From contig JAFSNY010000045.1 in NCBI GenBank assembly GCA_017447305.1, positions 1 to 52,860 of the forward strand: 52,860 nucleotides of DNA. Reading direction: 5' to 3'. Under the pieces are notes generated by a model that saw nothing but the letters and a program-made list of their open reading frames with translations, was not told the DNA's origin and made no database searches. The position numbers and the translations under genes are program-made. This DNA is from Bacilli bacterium (lineage in GTDB: Bacteria; Bacillota_I; Bacilli_A; RFN20; CAG-826). How positions within the stretch are numbered: position 1 is the first letter of the stretch; each line of letters starts with the position of its first letter. Shown one piece after another: positions 23,365 to 32,900 of this stretch.

Positions 23365-25077
23365 ATGGCATATAAAGCTTTGTATCGTACTTATCGACCA
23401 ATGACCTTTGAAGAGGTTGCCGGTCAGCAACATATTGTTAAAACTATTAAAAATGCATTAGCGACTGGGAAAATCGCTCATGCATATTTGTTTGCGGGTC
23501 CTAGAGGAACTGGAAAAACAACGATGGCCAAGCTTCTCGCAAAAGCGCTTAACTGCGATGAAGGAATTGGCTGTCAATGTAATCACTGCAAAAACTGTGT
23601 TTCCATTATTGATGGAACCCACCCTGATGTTATCGAAATTGACGCGGCCAGTAATAATGGTGTTGACCAAGTTCGTGACATTATTGACAAAGTCAAATAC
23701 TCAACCATTTTAGGTAAATATAAGGTTTATATCATCGATGAAGTTCATATGATGTCTACCGGTGCGTTTAACGCGTTACTTAAAACACTTGAAGAACCAC
23801 CAGAGCATGTCATCTTCATTTTAGCCACCACCGAACCACATAAGATTCTTCCAACTATCCTTTCAAGATGTCAAAGATATGACTTCTCAAAAGTCAGTGA
23901 TGAAGACATTAAAGAAAGATTAAAGGTCGTCTTAGAAAAAGAAGAAATCACCTATAACGAAGAGGCAATTAATATCATCATTAAACTCGCTGATGGAGGA
24001 ATGAGAGACGCTTTATCAATATTAGACCAAGTTCTCGCATACTCTGGTGATAAATTAGAGCCGCAAGATGTTTTAGAGATATTCTCTTTAGAGAGCCAGG
24101 AAGAAAAGATTGCTCTTATCAACTCGATCATTAGTGGCGATATTGGCGACGTCTTAAAAAGACTTAATAAATATATAGATAAAGGGACAGACATCAAGAG
24201 ACTTACCGAAGACCTTCTTGGAATTCTTAAAGACTTATTAATCTATTTAAATACGAGGAAGACATCATTCCTTCAAAATCTCTCAAGCGAACAAGCGACC
24301 GCTTTAGCGTCAAAATGTAAAGCAAAAGAAGTTTTAGAAATGATTGATATTTTGATGTCCGCTCAAAAGGACTTCAAGGTTGTCACCGCAATTAATCCAT
24401 TATTCGAAATCGCTTTATTAAAACTCATCAACATCTTCGGAATTAAACAATCACAAGTTAATAAAGAAGAAAAAGAAATTAGAATCGAGCCTGAACTCGA
24501 ACAAAACGATAACGAGACTGAGGATCTCTTTGAAAAAGAAGAAGAGAAACCAAAGCCAATTGTGGAAGAAAAACCAAAACAAGTCGAACAGCCATCCATC
24601 TTCGAGGCAAGCGTGACTCCTCAAGTTGTTGAAGACAAAGATCTAGTTCTTCCAAAGAGAGTTGAAGGTGAAGATTATTATAAGATTTCTTCTGAATTCA
24701 TGATTGAAATCATGGTCAGTGCAAAAAAAGAAATCAAAAATGTCATTATCGAGAAGTGGCCGATGCTAAAGAAATTAGTGGCTCATCCAACTCTTGGAAA
24801 AGCGACGACACTATTAATCGATTCACATCCACTTGTCGCTTCAAACAAGATATTAATTATCGAATGTCCACTTCAAAACATCGTTAACAAAGTTAATGAC
24901 AAAACAATGCAAAAGGATTTACAAAGCGTTATCGCGACAGTGTTTGGAAATAAGATGTTTGTCTACGCTGTTAGCAGAGCGGAATCAGTGGACTTTCAAA
25001 AGAAATATATGGATTTATTAAGTATTAATAAACTGCCAAAACCAAAAGATATCAACATAGAATTTGTAGGAGACTAA
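23365..25077 (+). CDS. dnaX: DNA polymerase III subunits gamma/tau
   Basis: Clamp-loader ATPase, 570 aa. N-terminal AAA+ domain with Walker A GPRGTGKTT, a four-cysteine zinc module (CDEGIGCQCNHCKNC), Walker B YIIDEVHMMS, sensor 1 LATTEPHKILPTILSRCQ and the SRC arginine finger. Domain III follows, then an acidic Glu/Lys/Pro-rich linker (about residues 385-440) and a tau-like C-terminal domain. The ATG at 23365 is chosen over the upstream in-frame ATG because MAYKALYRTYRP is the family N-terminus and AGGTGG lies 7 nt before it. It heads an operon continuing to rsmI. Confidence 0.97.
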   Translation: MAYKALYRTYRPMTFEEVAGQQHIVKTIKNALATGKIAHAYLFAGPRGTGKTTMAKLLAKALNCDEGIGCQCNHCKNCVSIIDGTHPDVIEIDAASNNGVDQVRDIIDKVKYSTILGKYKVYIIDEVHMMSTGAFNALLKTLEEPPEHVIFILATTEPHKILPTILSRCQRYDFSKVSDEDIKERLKVVLEKEEITYNEEAINIIIKLADGGMRDALSILDQVLAYSGDKLEPQDVLEIFSLESQEEKIALINSIISGDIGDVLKRLNKYIDKGTDIKRLTEDLLGILKDLLIYLNTRKTSFLQNLSSEQATALASKCKAKEVLEMIDILMSAQKDFKVVTAINPLFEIALLKLINIFGIKQSQVNKEEKEIRIEPELEQNDNETEDLFEKEEEKPKPIVEEKPKQVEQPSIFEASVTPQVVEDKDLVLPKRVEGEDYYKISSEFMIEIMVSAKKEIKNVIIEKWPMLKKLVAHPTLGKATTLLIDSHPLVASNKILIIECPLQNIVNKVNDKTMQKDLQSVIATVFGNKMFVYAVSRAESVDFQKKYMDLLSINKLPKPKDINIEFVGD

Positions 25078-25081
25078 ATTT

Positions 25082-25381
25082 ATGAATATGCAACAAATGC
25101 TAATGCAAGCACAAAAAATGCAAAGAGAACTTCGTAAAGCTAAAGAAGCTTTATACGAAAAAGAATTCACCTTATCCAAAAGTGGATTAGTTACTGTTAT
25201 CATGTACGGAAATAAAGAAATTAAATCAATCGATATCGATAAGGATGCAATTGAACCAGACAACAAAGAAATGATTGAAGATACAATTGCTGCTTGCGTT
25301 AATGAACTCATCGAAAAGATTAACGATGAGGAAGATGAAATCGAAGAAAAGATTACTGGAAAATCAGGAATGGGATTTTAA
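25082..25381 (+). CDS. YbaB/EbfC family nucleoid-associated protein
   Basis: Small dimeric DNA-binding protein, 99 aa. The sequence MNMQQMLMQAQKMQREL begins a long N-terminal helix. It is followed by the central strand region with VTVIMYGNKEIKSIDID, and acidic helices at the C-terminus. Gene order dnaX-ybaB-recR is one of the most conserved in bacteria and supports the assignment. The stop overlaps the recR ATG (TAATG). Confidence 0.95.
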   Translation: MNMQQMLMQAQKMQRELRKAKEALYEKEFTLSKSGLVTVIMYGNKEIKSIDIDKDAIEPDNKEMIEDTIAACVNELIEKINDEEDEIEEKITGKSGMGF

Positions 25382-25977
25382 TGGATAAACTTAAAGCTCT
25401 AATTCGTTTAGAAGAATCATTAGCGAAACTCCCATCCATCGGCCGTAAGTCTGCAGAAAGGATGGCGTATGCGCTTTTAGACATGAGTGATGAAGATCTC
25501 ATGGAATTTTCTAATGCGATTAGAGAATTAAAATCATCCATCCATCGTTGCCCAGTATGCGGTAATCTCACCGATCACGATTTCTGTGAAATATGTTCAG
25601 ATGAATATAGAGATAAAGAGACATTAATCGTTGTTTCTTATCCAAAAGACGTCATCGCGATTGAAAATTCAGGTGGATATCGCGGTTTATATCATGTTTT
25701 ACATGGCGTTATCGCTCCTAACAAAGGAATCGGATTAGAAGAACTTAACTATCGTTCTTTGATTGCGAGAATTGAAGAAGGAACAATTAAGGAGATTATC
25801 TTTGCAACAAATCCAACTGTTGAAGGAGAAACCACCGCGCTTTATCTAGCTAAGAAACTCGAACCATATCACCTGACGATGACTAGACTCGCTTATGGCC
25901 TCCAAATGGGAGGAAATTTAGATTATACAGACTCAATTACTTTAGGTCGCGCGCTTGAAGGAAGAAGAAAAATATAG
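25381..25977 (+). CDS. recR: Recombination protein RecR
   Basis: RecR, 198 aa, which acts with RecO and RecF to load RecA at gaps. A helix-hairpin-helix lies at the N-terminus (KLPSIGRKSAERMAY), then a four-cysteine zinc finger CPVCGNLTDHDFCEIC (about 57-72), then a Toprim domain with VVSYPKDVIAIENSGGYRGLYHVL and NPTVEGETTALYL. The length is normal. It begins at the ybaB stop codon. Confidence 0.97.
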   Translation: MDKLKALIRLEESLAKLPSIGRKSAERMAYALLDMSDEDLMEFSNAIRELKSSIHRCPVCGNLTDHDFCEICSDEYRDKETLIVVSYPKDVIAIENSGGYRGLYHVLHGVIAPNKGIGLEELNYRSLIARIEEGTIKEIIFATNPTVEGETTALYLAKKLEPYHLTMTRLAYGLQMGGNLDYTDSITLGRALEGRRKI

Positions 25978-25988
25978 GGGGATGCTAT

Positions 25989-26609
25989 ATGTTCATTACA
26001 TTAGAAGGACCTGAAGGATCAGGAAAAACCACCGCCGTTAACTATGCTGTCAAAAAGTTAGAAGAACTCGGATATCAGATTGTTAGAACAAGAGAACCAG
26101 GTGGCACTCCAATCGCAGAACAAATTAGAAATGTCATCTTGGATAAGGCCAACACCAACATGGATCCAAGAACTGAAGCTCTCCTTTATGCTGCAAGTAG
26201 AAGACAACATCTCGTAGAAAAAGTTTGGCCAGCCATCAAAGAAGGCAAAATTGTTATATGCGATCGTTATCTTGATTCATCGCTCGCCTATCAAGGCGGC
26301 GCAAGAGATTTAGGAGTAGATAATATTTTAAATATTAATATGTTCGCTACCGAAGGTACATTCCCTGATTTAACTCTTCTCTTTGATATCGATCCAAAAA
26401 TTGGATTAGCGAGAATCGCCGCTAATGCATCTAGAGAAGTTAATCGTTTAGATTTAGAAAAATTAGACTTCCACGAAAAAGTTCGTAATACCTTCCTTCT
26501 TCTCGCTAAAAGATATCCTGAAAGATTTGTCATCATTGATGCATCCAAATCACAAGAAGAAGTCGCAGATGCCACACTTAAAGTAATCCTAGAAAGACTA
26601 TGCAAGTAG
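25989..26609 (+). CDS. tmk: Thymidylate kinase
   Basis: dTMP kinase, 206 aa, making dTDP for DNA synthesis. P-loop GPEGSGKTT at residues 6-14, the REPGGTPIAE substrate motif and the DRY motif in CDRYLDSSLAYQGGARDLG are clear. It overlaps holB by 10 nt and has AGGGGGATG-type spacing before the ATG, so it is part of the dnaX operon. Confidence 0.97.
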   Translation: MFITLEGPEGSGKTTAVNYAVKKLEELGYQIVRTREPGGTPIAEQIRNVILDKANTNMDPRTEALLYAASRRQHLVEKVWPAIKEGKIVICDRYLDSSLAYQGGARDLGVDNILNINMFATEGTFPDLTLLFDIDPKIGLARIAANASREVNRLDLEKLDFHEKVRNTFLLLAKRYPERFVIIDASKSQEEVADATLKVILERLCK

Positions 26610-27595
26610 AGGAATATTTAAAAAAATATCAACCTGTTATATATCAAACTTTTATCCGCCAACTTCAAAGCGGAAAGCTTTCTCATGCTTACCTCATTTC
26701 TGGAAATCCAGGGACCCCGTTATATGAAGTTGCGATGTTTTTAGCAAAATCCATCCTTTGTGATGACCCAGAACCTTTGGCCTGTAATTCATGTATTACT
26801 TGCTTAAGAATTGAAGATGAAAACTATCCTGATTTCATTTGCTTTGATGGTTCGAAAGAATCAATTAAGAAAGAAGCTGTTTCTTTAATTGAATCGATGT
26901 TTGAGAAAGAAGCCTTTGAAGCAAAAGGAATCAAGATTTACATGCTTCATTTAATTGAAAATATGACGGACGAAGCAAAGAATTCCCTTTTAAAATTCCT
27001 AGAAGAACCACATCCAAACATCTATGCATTCTTGACAACAAATAACGAAAACATCATCCTTCCAACAATTATCTCTCGTTGTCAAAACTTTCACATTAAA
27101 TCAATCAATCGTCAAAGAGTCATTGATGATGCGATAATGCTAAATGTTAAAGATGAGGATGCTGAATTCTTATCATATTTCTATAACGAACCAAATCTCA
27201 TCTACGAACTTGTTAATGATGAAGATGAATTTGAATACTATAGCAGCGCGAAAAAATCACTCTTTACCTTTTTAGAAGCTTTTATTAGAAACAAAAGAGA
27301 AGCGATATTCATCGCTCAAAATAAAGTATCCCCACTTCTTGGAAGCAAGGAAGCATTAAGGTTCTTTATCGATATGCTGACTCAAATATTAGAAGATGTT
27401 TTAAATTATTTGAATCACCAGCCACTTATCCTTAAAAGTAATGAAAAAATAATCGCTTCCCTCTCGGAAAAAATAAATAATCCAAACGAAATTCTTCTAG
27501 AAGTGCTAAAATGTCGTGGATTAATAAATTTAAATGTTAATCCAGCCTTAATTCTTGATCACATCGTCTATCACCTAGCAGGAGAAAATAAATAA
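26600..27595 (+). CDS. holB: DNA polymerase III subunit delta prime
   Basis: Clamp-loader delta-prime subunit, 331 aa. The P-loop position reads SGNPGTPLYE, without the Lys-Ser/Thr needed to bind ATP. That is normal for this non-hydrolysing subunit. A zinc module (CDDPEPLACNSCITC) and the SRC motif in TIISRCQ that supplies an arginine finger to the neighbouring ATPase are kept. It overlaps tmk, and the order tmk-holB-ricT-rsmI is that of Bacillus. Confidence 0.93.
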   Translation: MQVEEYLKKYQPVIYQTFIRQLQSGKLSHAYLISGNPGTPLYEVAMFLAKSILCDDPEPLACNSCITCLRIEDENYPDFICFDGSKESIKKEAVSLIESMFEKEAFEAKGIKIYMLHLIENMTDEAKNSLLKFLEEPHPNIYAFLTTNNENIILPTIISRCQNFHIKSINRQRVIDDAIMLNVKDEDAEFLSYFYNEPNLIYELVNDEDEFEYYSSAKKSLFTFLEAFIRNKREAIFIAQNKVSPLLGSKEALRFFIDMLTQILEDVLNYLNHQPLILKSNEKIIASLSEKINNPNEILLEVLKCRGLINLNVNPALILDHIVYHLAGENK

Positions 27596-27596
27596 C

Positions 27597-28460
27597 ATGG
27601 AAGAAAATAACGAATTATCAATGTATAAATCATATGTCGGGGTTCGCTTCAATAATGGAGCGAGAGCCTACTTTTTTGGTGTCAAACACGAAGATAACAT
27701 TGAATTAAATGATTATGTTGTCGTTGAAACCATCCGCGGTCTTGAATTAGGTCAAGTCGTCATTTCTCCTGTCGACATCACTAATTACAATTCAGATTTT
27801 GGACTTAAACCAGTAATTAGAAAAGCATCTGATGTTGATTTAAGAATTCACCAAAATAACCTAAAAGACGCGCAAATCGCAATGGAAATTTGTCAAGCCG
27901 AGGTCAAAAGACTTGGTTTAGACATGAATTTAATCTCATGTGAATACACTCTTGATAAGAGTAAAGTTATCTTCTCATTTTTAAGTGATGACCGTGTTGA
28001 CTTTAGAGAATTATTAAAGTCTCTCGCCGCTAAACTAAGAGCGAGAATTGAACTTAGACAAATCGGAACACGTGATAAAGCAAAAATGATTGGCGGTATC
28101 GGTGTTTGCGGTCTTCCACTTTGCTGCGCTAGATTTTTAAATGAATTTGATGGAATTTCCATCTCAAGAGCGAAGAATCAAATGCTCGCCATTAACATTC
28201 CTAAGTTATCTGGGCACTGCGGAAAGCTTATTTGTTGCTTAAAATTCGAAGACGATGCATATACTGATGCAAGAAAAGAATTCCCAGAACTCGGAACGAA
28301 AGTTTGGTTGGATAAGAAAGAATACACCATTACTAGTTATAACGTTATTTCTGGAATCGTCAAAATCGAAGGAGATGAAGACGAGATTCAATTCGTTCAC
28401 ATCAACGAATTAAAGAAAAACGGCAAGTTCAGAAAGAAAGAAAAGAATGAGAAGAAATAA
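27597..28460 (+). CDS. ricT: PSP1-domain protein RicT (YaaT)
   Basis: PSP1 family, 287 aa. In Bacillus, RicT forms the Y-complex with RicA and RicF, which binds Fe-S clusters and directs RNase Y cleavages. The sequence has the conserved N-terminal GVRFNNGARAYFFG and the PSP1 core RAKLRARIELRQIGTRDKAK. Cysteine-bearing segments GVCGLPLCC and CGKLICCLKFE are also present. The C-terminus is a short basic tail. It overlaps rsmI by 14 nt. Confidence 0.92.
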   Translation: MEENNELSMYKSYVGVRFNNGARAYFFGVKHEDNIELNDYVVVETIRGLELGQVVISPVDITNYNSDFGLKPVIRKASDVDLRIHQNNLKDAQIAMEICQAEVKRLGLDMNLISCEYTLDKSKVIFSFLSDDRVDFRELLKSLAAKLRARIELRQIGTRDKAKMIGGIGVCGLPLCCARFLNEFDGISISRAKNQMLAINIPKLSGHCGKLICCLKFEDDAYTDARKEFPELGTKVWLDKKEYTITSYNVISGIVKIEGDEDEIQFVHINELKKNGKFRKKEKNEKK

Positions 28461-29298
28461 ATCTTTTACTGACCATCATCCCATTCTTTATATGATTGCC
28501 ACCCCAATCGGTAATCTAAAAGAAATGACCCCGTATGCCTTAGAAGTATTAAATTCTATCAATTATATATTTTGTGAAGACACTAGAAACACTAAGGCTT
28601 TGTTATTAAAATTTGACATTCATAAGGAATGTTTTTCCTTAAGAGAACATAATGAAACGTCGATGACCAATAAGGTTCTTTCTTTTCTTGAGGAAGGAAA
28701 GAACGTCGCGTATATGAGTGATGCTGGATATCCAGGAATTTCTGATCCAGGAAAAATCCTTGTTAAAAAAGTGAGAGAGGCCGGATATAGTGTTACCACT
28801 ATTTCAGGAAGTAACGCAATGTTATCAGCTTTGGTTTCTTCCTCAAGGGATTCTGACCATTTCTATTTCCATGGATTCTTACCCGCTCAAGAGGGCAAAG
28901 CTATTGAAGAATTAGAACTTATCAAAGATAAGAAAGAAACATTAATCTTTTACGAAGCTCCACATCGGATTAATAAGACATTGAAGTTATTATTAAATGT
29001 CCTCGGTGATAGAGAGGCCACTATCGCTAGAGAATTAACAAAACTGAATGAAGAATTTATCGAAGGCAAACTTAGTGAACTATGCGAAATTGATGGATCA
29101 ACTTTAATTGGTGAAATGGTCATACTTGTCGATGGAAATAAAGAAGAAATTAAAGTCGGCGATGAAGAAATAATTGAAAGAGCGAATTATTTGCTTGATA
29201 AAAATATTCGAACGAAAGATGTTGCAGAAATTATTGCCTACGAATTCAAAGTTAATAAAAACTACGTATACGATTTAATCATCCATCATCAAAAATAA
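28447..29298 (+). CDS. rsmI: 16S rRNA 2'-O-ribose methyltransferase RsmI
   Basis: RsmI (YraL), 283 aa, which methylates C1402 of 16S rRNA. Tetrapyrrole-methylase fold with ATPIGNLKEMTPYALEVL, CEDTRNTKALLL, MSDAGYPGISDPG, and FYEAPHRINKTL. The start could be ATG at 28447 (overlapping ricT) or 28492 (MIATPIGNL). The first gives a 15-residue extension and is coupled to ricT. It is the last gene of the dnaX operon. A short hairpin region follows. Confidence 0.95.
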   Translation: MRRNKSFTDHHPILYMIATPIGNLKEMTPYALEVLNSINYIFCEDTRNTKALLLKFDIHKECFSLREHNETSMTNKVLSFLEEGKNVAYMSDAGYPGISDPGKILVKKVREAGYSVTTISGSNAMLSALVSSSRDSDHFYFHGFLPAQEGKAIEELELIKDKKETLIFYEAPHRINKTLKLLLNVLGDREATIARELTKLNEEFIEGKLSELCEIDGSTLIGEMVILVDGNKEEIKVGDEEIIERANYLLDKNIRTKDVAEIIAYEFKVNKNYVYDLIIHHQK

Positions 29299-29339
29299 GC
29301 GGGAATACACATAGTTTTCTCGTTTTTTTATATAATAAT

Positions 29340-29358
29340 CGCCTTGCTTGTCAAGGCG
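29340..29358. other. Hairpin after rsmI
   Basis: Perfect 7-bp inverted repeat CGCCTTG/CAAGGCG with a 5-nt loop in the 175-bp gap after rsmI. No T-run follows on either strand, so it is only weakly terminator-like. A second small palindrome, TAGTG-TATAT-CACTA, lies at about 29377-29392. Confidence 0.45.
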
Positions 29359-29405
29359 GTTAAATAAAGATTTTTCTAGTGTATATCACTATATTTTTGT
29401 TAAAA

Positions 29406-29466
29406 TATAATCAAATACGAGACAATTCATATTTCATTTGAAGAAAGGAGTATCTGTTTTTAGATA
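29406..29466 (+). promoter_or_regulatory. -10 and hairpin-bridged ribosome-binding site for the 143-aa gene
   Basis: TATAAT at 29406-29411 has no good -35. The Shine-Dalgarno AAAGGAG ends at 29450, 23 nt before the ATG at 29474, which is too far for normal initiation. Between them TATCT (29451-29455) can pair with AGATA (29462-29466). Folding would reduce the effective distance to about 7 nt. Confidence 0.5.
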
Positions 29467-29473
29467 ATTTATT

Positions 29474-29905
29474 ATGAATATCGACACATTCAAAGGTTTA
29501 TTAGCCACACAAACCACTCCTAGAGGATTTGCTTGGAGCGAAGAACAAACAGATGATAAAAGTATCGCTGTCTTATCATGCAACATAGGTTTCCCATACT
29601 ATGATGATGATTGTGTTATTCGTGTAGTTGTGTCTCAAAAAACGTTGGAAGTCGTTTTCCTTTTAGATGCGATTGTTCCAACATTTGACAATTTGAAGTT
29701 AGTTAATGACTTTAACGCTCAAGTGTCATATTTGAAAGCACACATTCATAAAACACAAAGATCTTATTTATTATTTATCTCTTCCGGCATTATCAATATT
29801 GATAATGAACAAACCGCTGTTAATAATGTTGTCTCCTTGGTTGATTATGTCGCATCTCAAGATGTCGCCATCTACCTTAGACCATTAACCGTTATTACTC
29901 AATAA
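29474..29905 (+). CDS. Small protein of unknown function next to the AAA-M41 gene
   Basis: A 143-aa alpha/beta protein without signal peptide or membrane segments. The pattern (helix, strands IAVLSCNIGFPYYDDDCVIRVVV and LEVVFLLDAIV, helix LVNDFNAQVSYLKAHI, strand RSYLLFISSG, C-terminal helix) resembles YbjN or type III secretion chaperone-like folds, but I cannot assign a family. It ends 11 nt before the ATG of the large AAA-metallopeptidase, which has AAGGAGAG in between, so the two are cotranscribed. A role as adaptor or substrate-binding partner of that protein is inference. Confidence 0.7.
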   Translation: MNIDTFKGLLATQTTPRGFAWSEEQTDDKSIAVLSCNIGFPYYDDDCVIRVVVSQKTLEVVFLLDAIVPTFDNLKLVNDFNAQVSYLKAHIHKTQRSYLLFISSGIINIDNEQTAVNNVVSLVDYVASQDVAIYLRPLTVITQ

Positions 29906-29916
29906 GGAGAGCCATT

Positions 29917-32900
29917 ATGAAAAGAATCGTTGTAAACATCAACCACGAATTTAACCAAAACTTCAAAGAAGCCGCAAATGTAAGCTTTTTTGATGCTGTT
30001 ATTGGACTTTTAGGAAAACAATTCGGTAATGAAAATATCACTGTTATCGATAGAGATGATTTCAATTTACAGCTCGAAGTTAATAACGGAAGACAAGAAG
30101 TTGATTCTAACGCTTTAATCAAATTCATCGTTGATTCCTTAGGTGTTGGAAATCTCTTCGGTAAAGCGTTCTCCATTTCTTGTTATAATGTCGCACCTAA
30201 AGAAGGCGGTTTATTCGAACTTCCTAAAATAGGTGAATCAAAATTCGCTAAACAAGTTAAAAAGATTAAGGGCTTAAATGAGTATTTACTCGATAAAGTT
30301 GTCGGACAAGAATTCGCTGTTAACACCGTTGTTAATGGTTTTATTGAAACATCAACATTCAAAACAAAGAATGATGATCGTCCAAAATTAACATTCTTCT
30401 TTGCCGGACCAGAAGGAACTGGTAAATCAGTTTTAGCGAAAGAAACCGTTAATTATTTAGAGATTCCAAACGTTGCTTTCAATTCCACGGACTACACAAA
30501 TGCGGATAGAGTGTACGCGAAGATTTCTAAACTAATCAATGCCAATCCAAATAACTGTGCAATTATCTTCGATGATTGTGATCGTTTCAATATGGATATG
30601 ACATCTTTAGTCTATGGCATTTATCTAAACGGTCAACTCGGAGGTTTGTCTTTCCGTAATGTTACCGTCTTCTTTACCACTAATGCTGGACGTTCCCTCT
30701 ATGAGAACACTCCAAGAAAGAACTTATCTCACTTAGCCAAACAAGACATTCTTGATGCATGTGGAAGAGAAATTGATAAACTTACCAATTCATATTGCTT
30801 CCATCCTTTACTTCTTAGGATGTTCCAAAACGAACATGTCGTCATGTTCAATCATTTACAAACCATCAACTATCAATTCATCCTTGTTCACCATATTGAA
30901 GAACTCATCAATAGCTTCATGGAAAACACAGGAATCGCTGTGAAAGCTGATGCTTATGAATTATCGAAGGTTGTCATTTATTCCAACCCAGAAGAAAGAG
31001 ATATCAAAAAGCTCAAAGAAGCCGCTGAAAAACTCTTATCTAACGAAATTCAATACATCGTTAAGCAAAATGGCGAAGAAGATAAATCACTTCTTCTCTC
31101 AATTGAACAAATCGCCTTTGATATCGACTTAAAGGGCGCAGAAAAGCCTGTTAAGACACTCTTTAGGGATAGAATGTATAAAGTCCTTGTTGCCTCTGAT
31201 GACGCCGAAATGGAAGTCATTAAAAATGCTGCACATGAAACATACGAATTTATCCATGCTTCTACACTTGAACAAGTGAAGAAAGATATCAAGAAAGGTA
31301 TCGACCTTGTCTTAGTTGATCCTTTATTTGGATTAAGAGATGAGGAATTGCCAGTTGATATCGAAGATTACAATAGCGTCGGTAATGACATCTTTGAATA
31401 TGTCAACCGCTTCTATTCAAGAATTCCACTATTCATCATTTCTAATACACGTTATGAGAAACCATATAACGCTTATCAAACTTTAATCAACAAGGGCGTT
31501 AGTGAACTTATTCATTACAGCAATGATGACGTTTCTAATTTAGCAAACGCTATTTACGCTGACATTGCGGGATTTGAACTCGAAAACGATGTCCAAGCGT
31601 TAAGAAAAGGCAATATGCATCTTGAATTTAACGCTAAACAAGAAATCAAAGGAAAAGATGCGAAAGTAATCTTATCCAAACTCTCCTTAAGACCTGTTGC
31701 TTTAGAACACTACAACAATAAAGATGCAGACTTTAGAAGAATTAAGAATTTAGATGATGTTATCGGTAATGACGTCTGTAAAGATTCATTAAGAAAATTT
31801 GGTCGTTATTTATCCGCAACTTCTGAATACTTAGAAGAAGGTTCTTTACCACCAAAACTCCTCATTATCAATGGACGTAATGGAACAGGTAAAACCTCCC
31901 TTGTTAAAGCTTTAGCGGAAGAAACTTCATCATGCATCATCTCTATTGATGTTAAAGACTTCATCATCAAGCAACGTGATTATGTTGATGAAATGCAAGA
32001 AGCCTTTAAGAAAGCAAGATATTCCTCTCCTGCTATTATCCACTTCCAAAACATCAACATCTTATTTGGAGGATATGAGAACTTTGATTCCATTAGAGCC
32101 TTTGAGACGCTTAATAACGAATTAACATATTCATATAACGACTACTATCACCCAGTTATTGTTATTGGTGAATGTGATCCTAACTATTCAGTTAGTCCAA
32201 AGCTTACTGAAATCGCAACGAGATTCTTCCGCCTCCCAATTCCAACAGTCGCAGATATTGAAAAATACATTAGAAAATATCTCACTGATAAGAACATTAC
32301 CACCGTTTCTGATAAGGCTATCCATAACTTTGCTTTAAGAAATGGATTTGGAACCTTTGGTTCAACAAAGAAAGCCTTAGAATTCGCTTTAGGTAACTCA
32401 GGCGGAAAAGGCCTCACTGATGAAGTCTTAAAAGAATCCTTCGATGTCTTAATGTTTGGTGATATCGACTTAAGAAAACGTTCCGAACACGACTTAAGAA
32501 CAACCGCATATCACGAAATTGGTCACTACATCTTATTTAGACTCTTTGGTATTAGACCGCCATTTGTCACTATCGTTCCAAGAGGATACTATAATGGCTA
32601 TACTCTTCACGAAGTGAAGGATGAAAGCACACACCACACCAAGCAAATGAATTTGAATGACATTTGCGTCTCCTTCGGTGGACGTGCCGCTGAAGTCACT
32701 CTTAATGGTGATAAAGAAGGTATTACCTCTGGTATTAGTGGCGATATCGTCATGGCGACAGAAACCGCCTTCATGATGGTTGCCTGCTACGCGATGGGTG
32801 ATAAACTCGCCGCCTACACCGATGACTTACCACCAGAGATTAGATATCAATCTCCTGAAATCTATGATAATGTCAACCGCATTCTCGATGAGCAATACGC

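Noticed and set aside
26600-27595. holB as a damaged gene because of its broken P-loop
   Set aside because: The delta-prime subunit does not normally bind or hydrolyse ATP, so the lost P-loop is expected.
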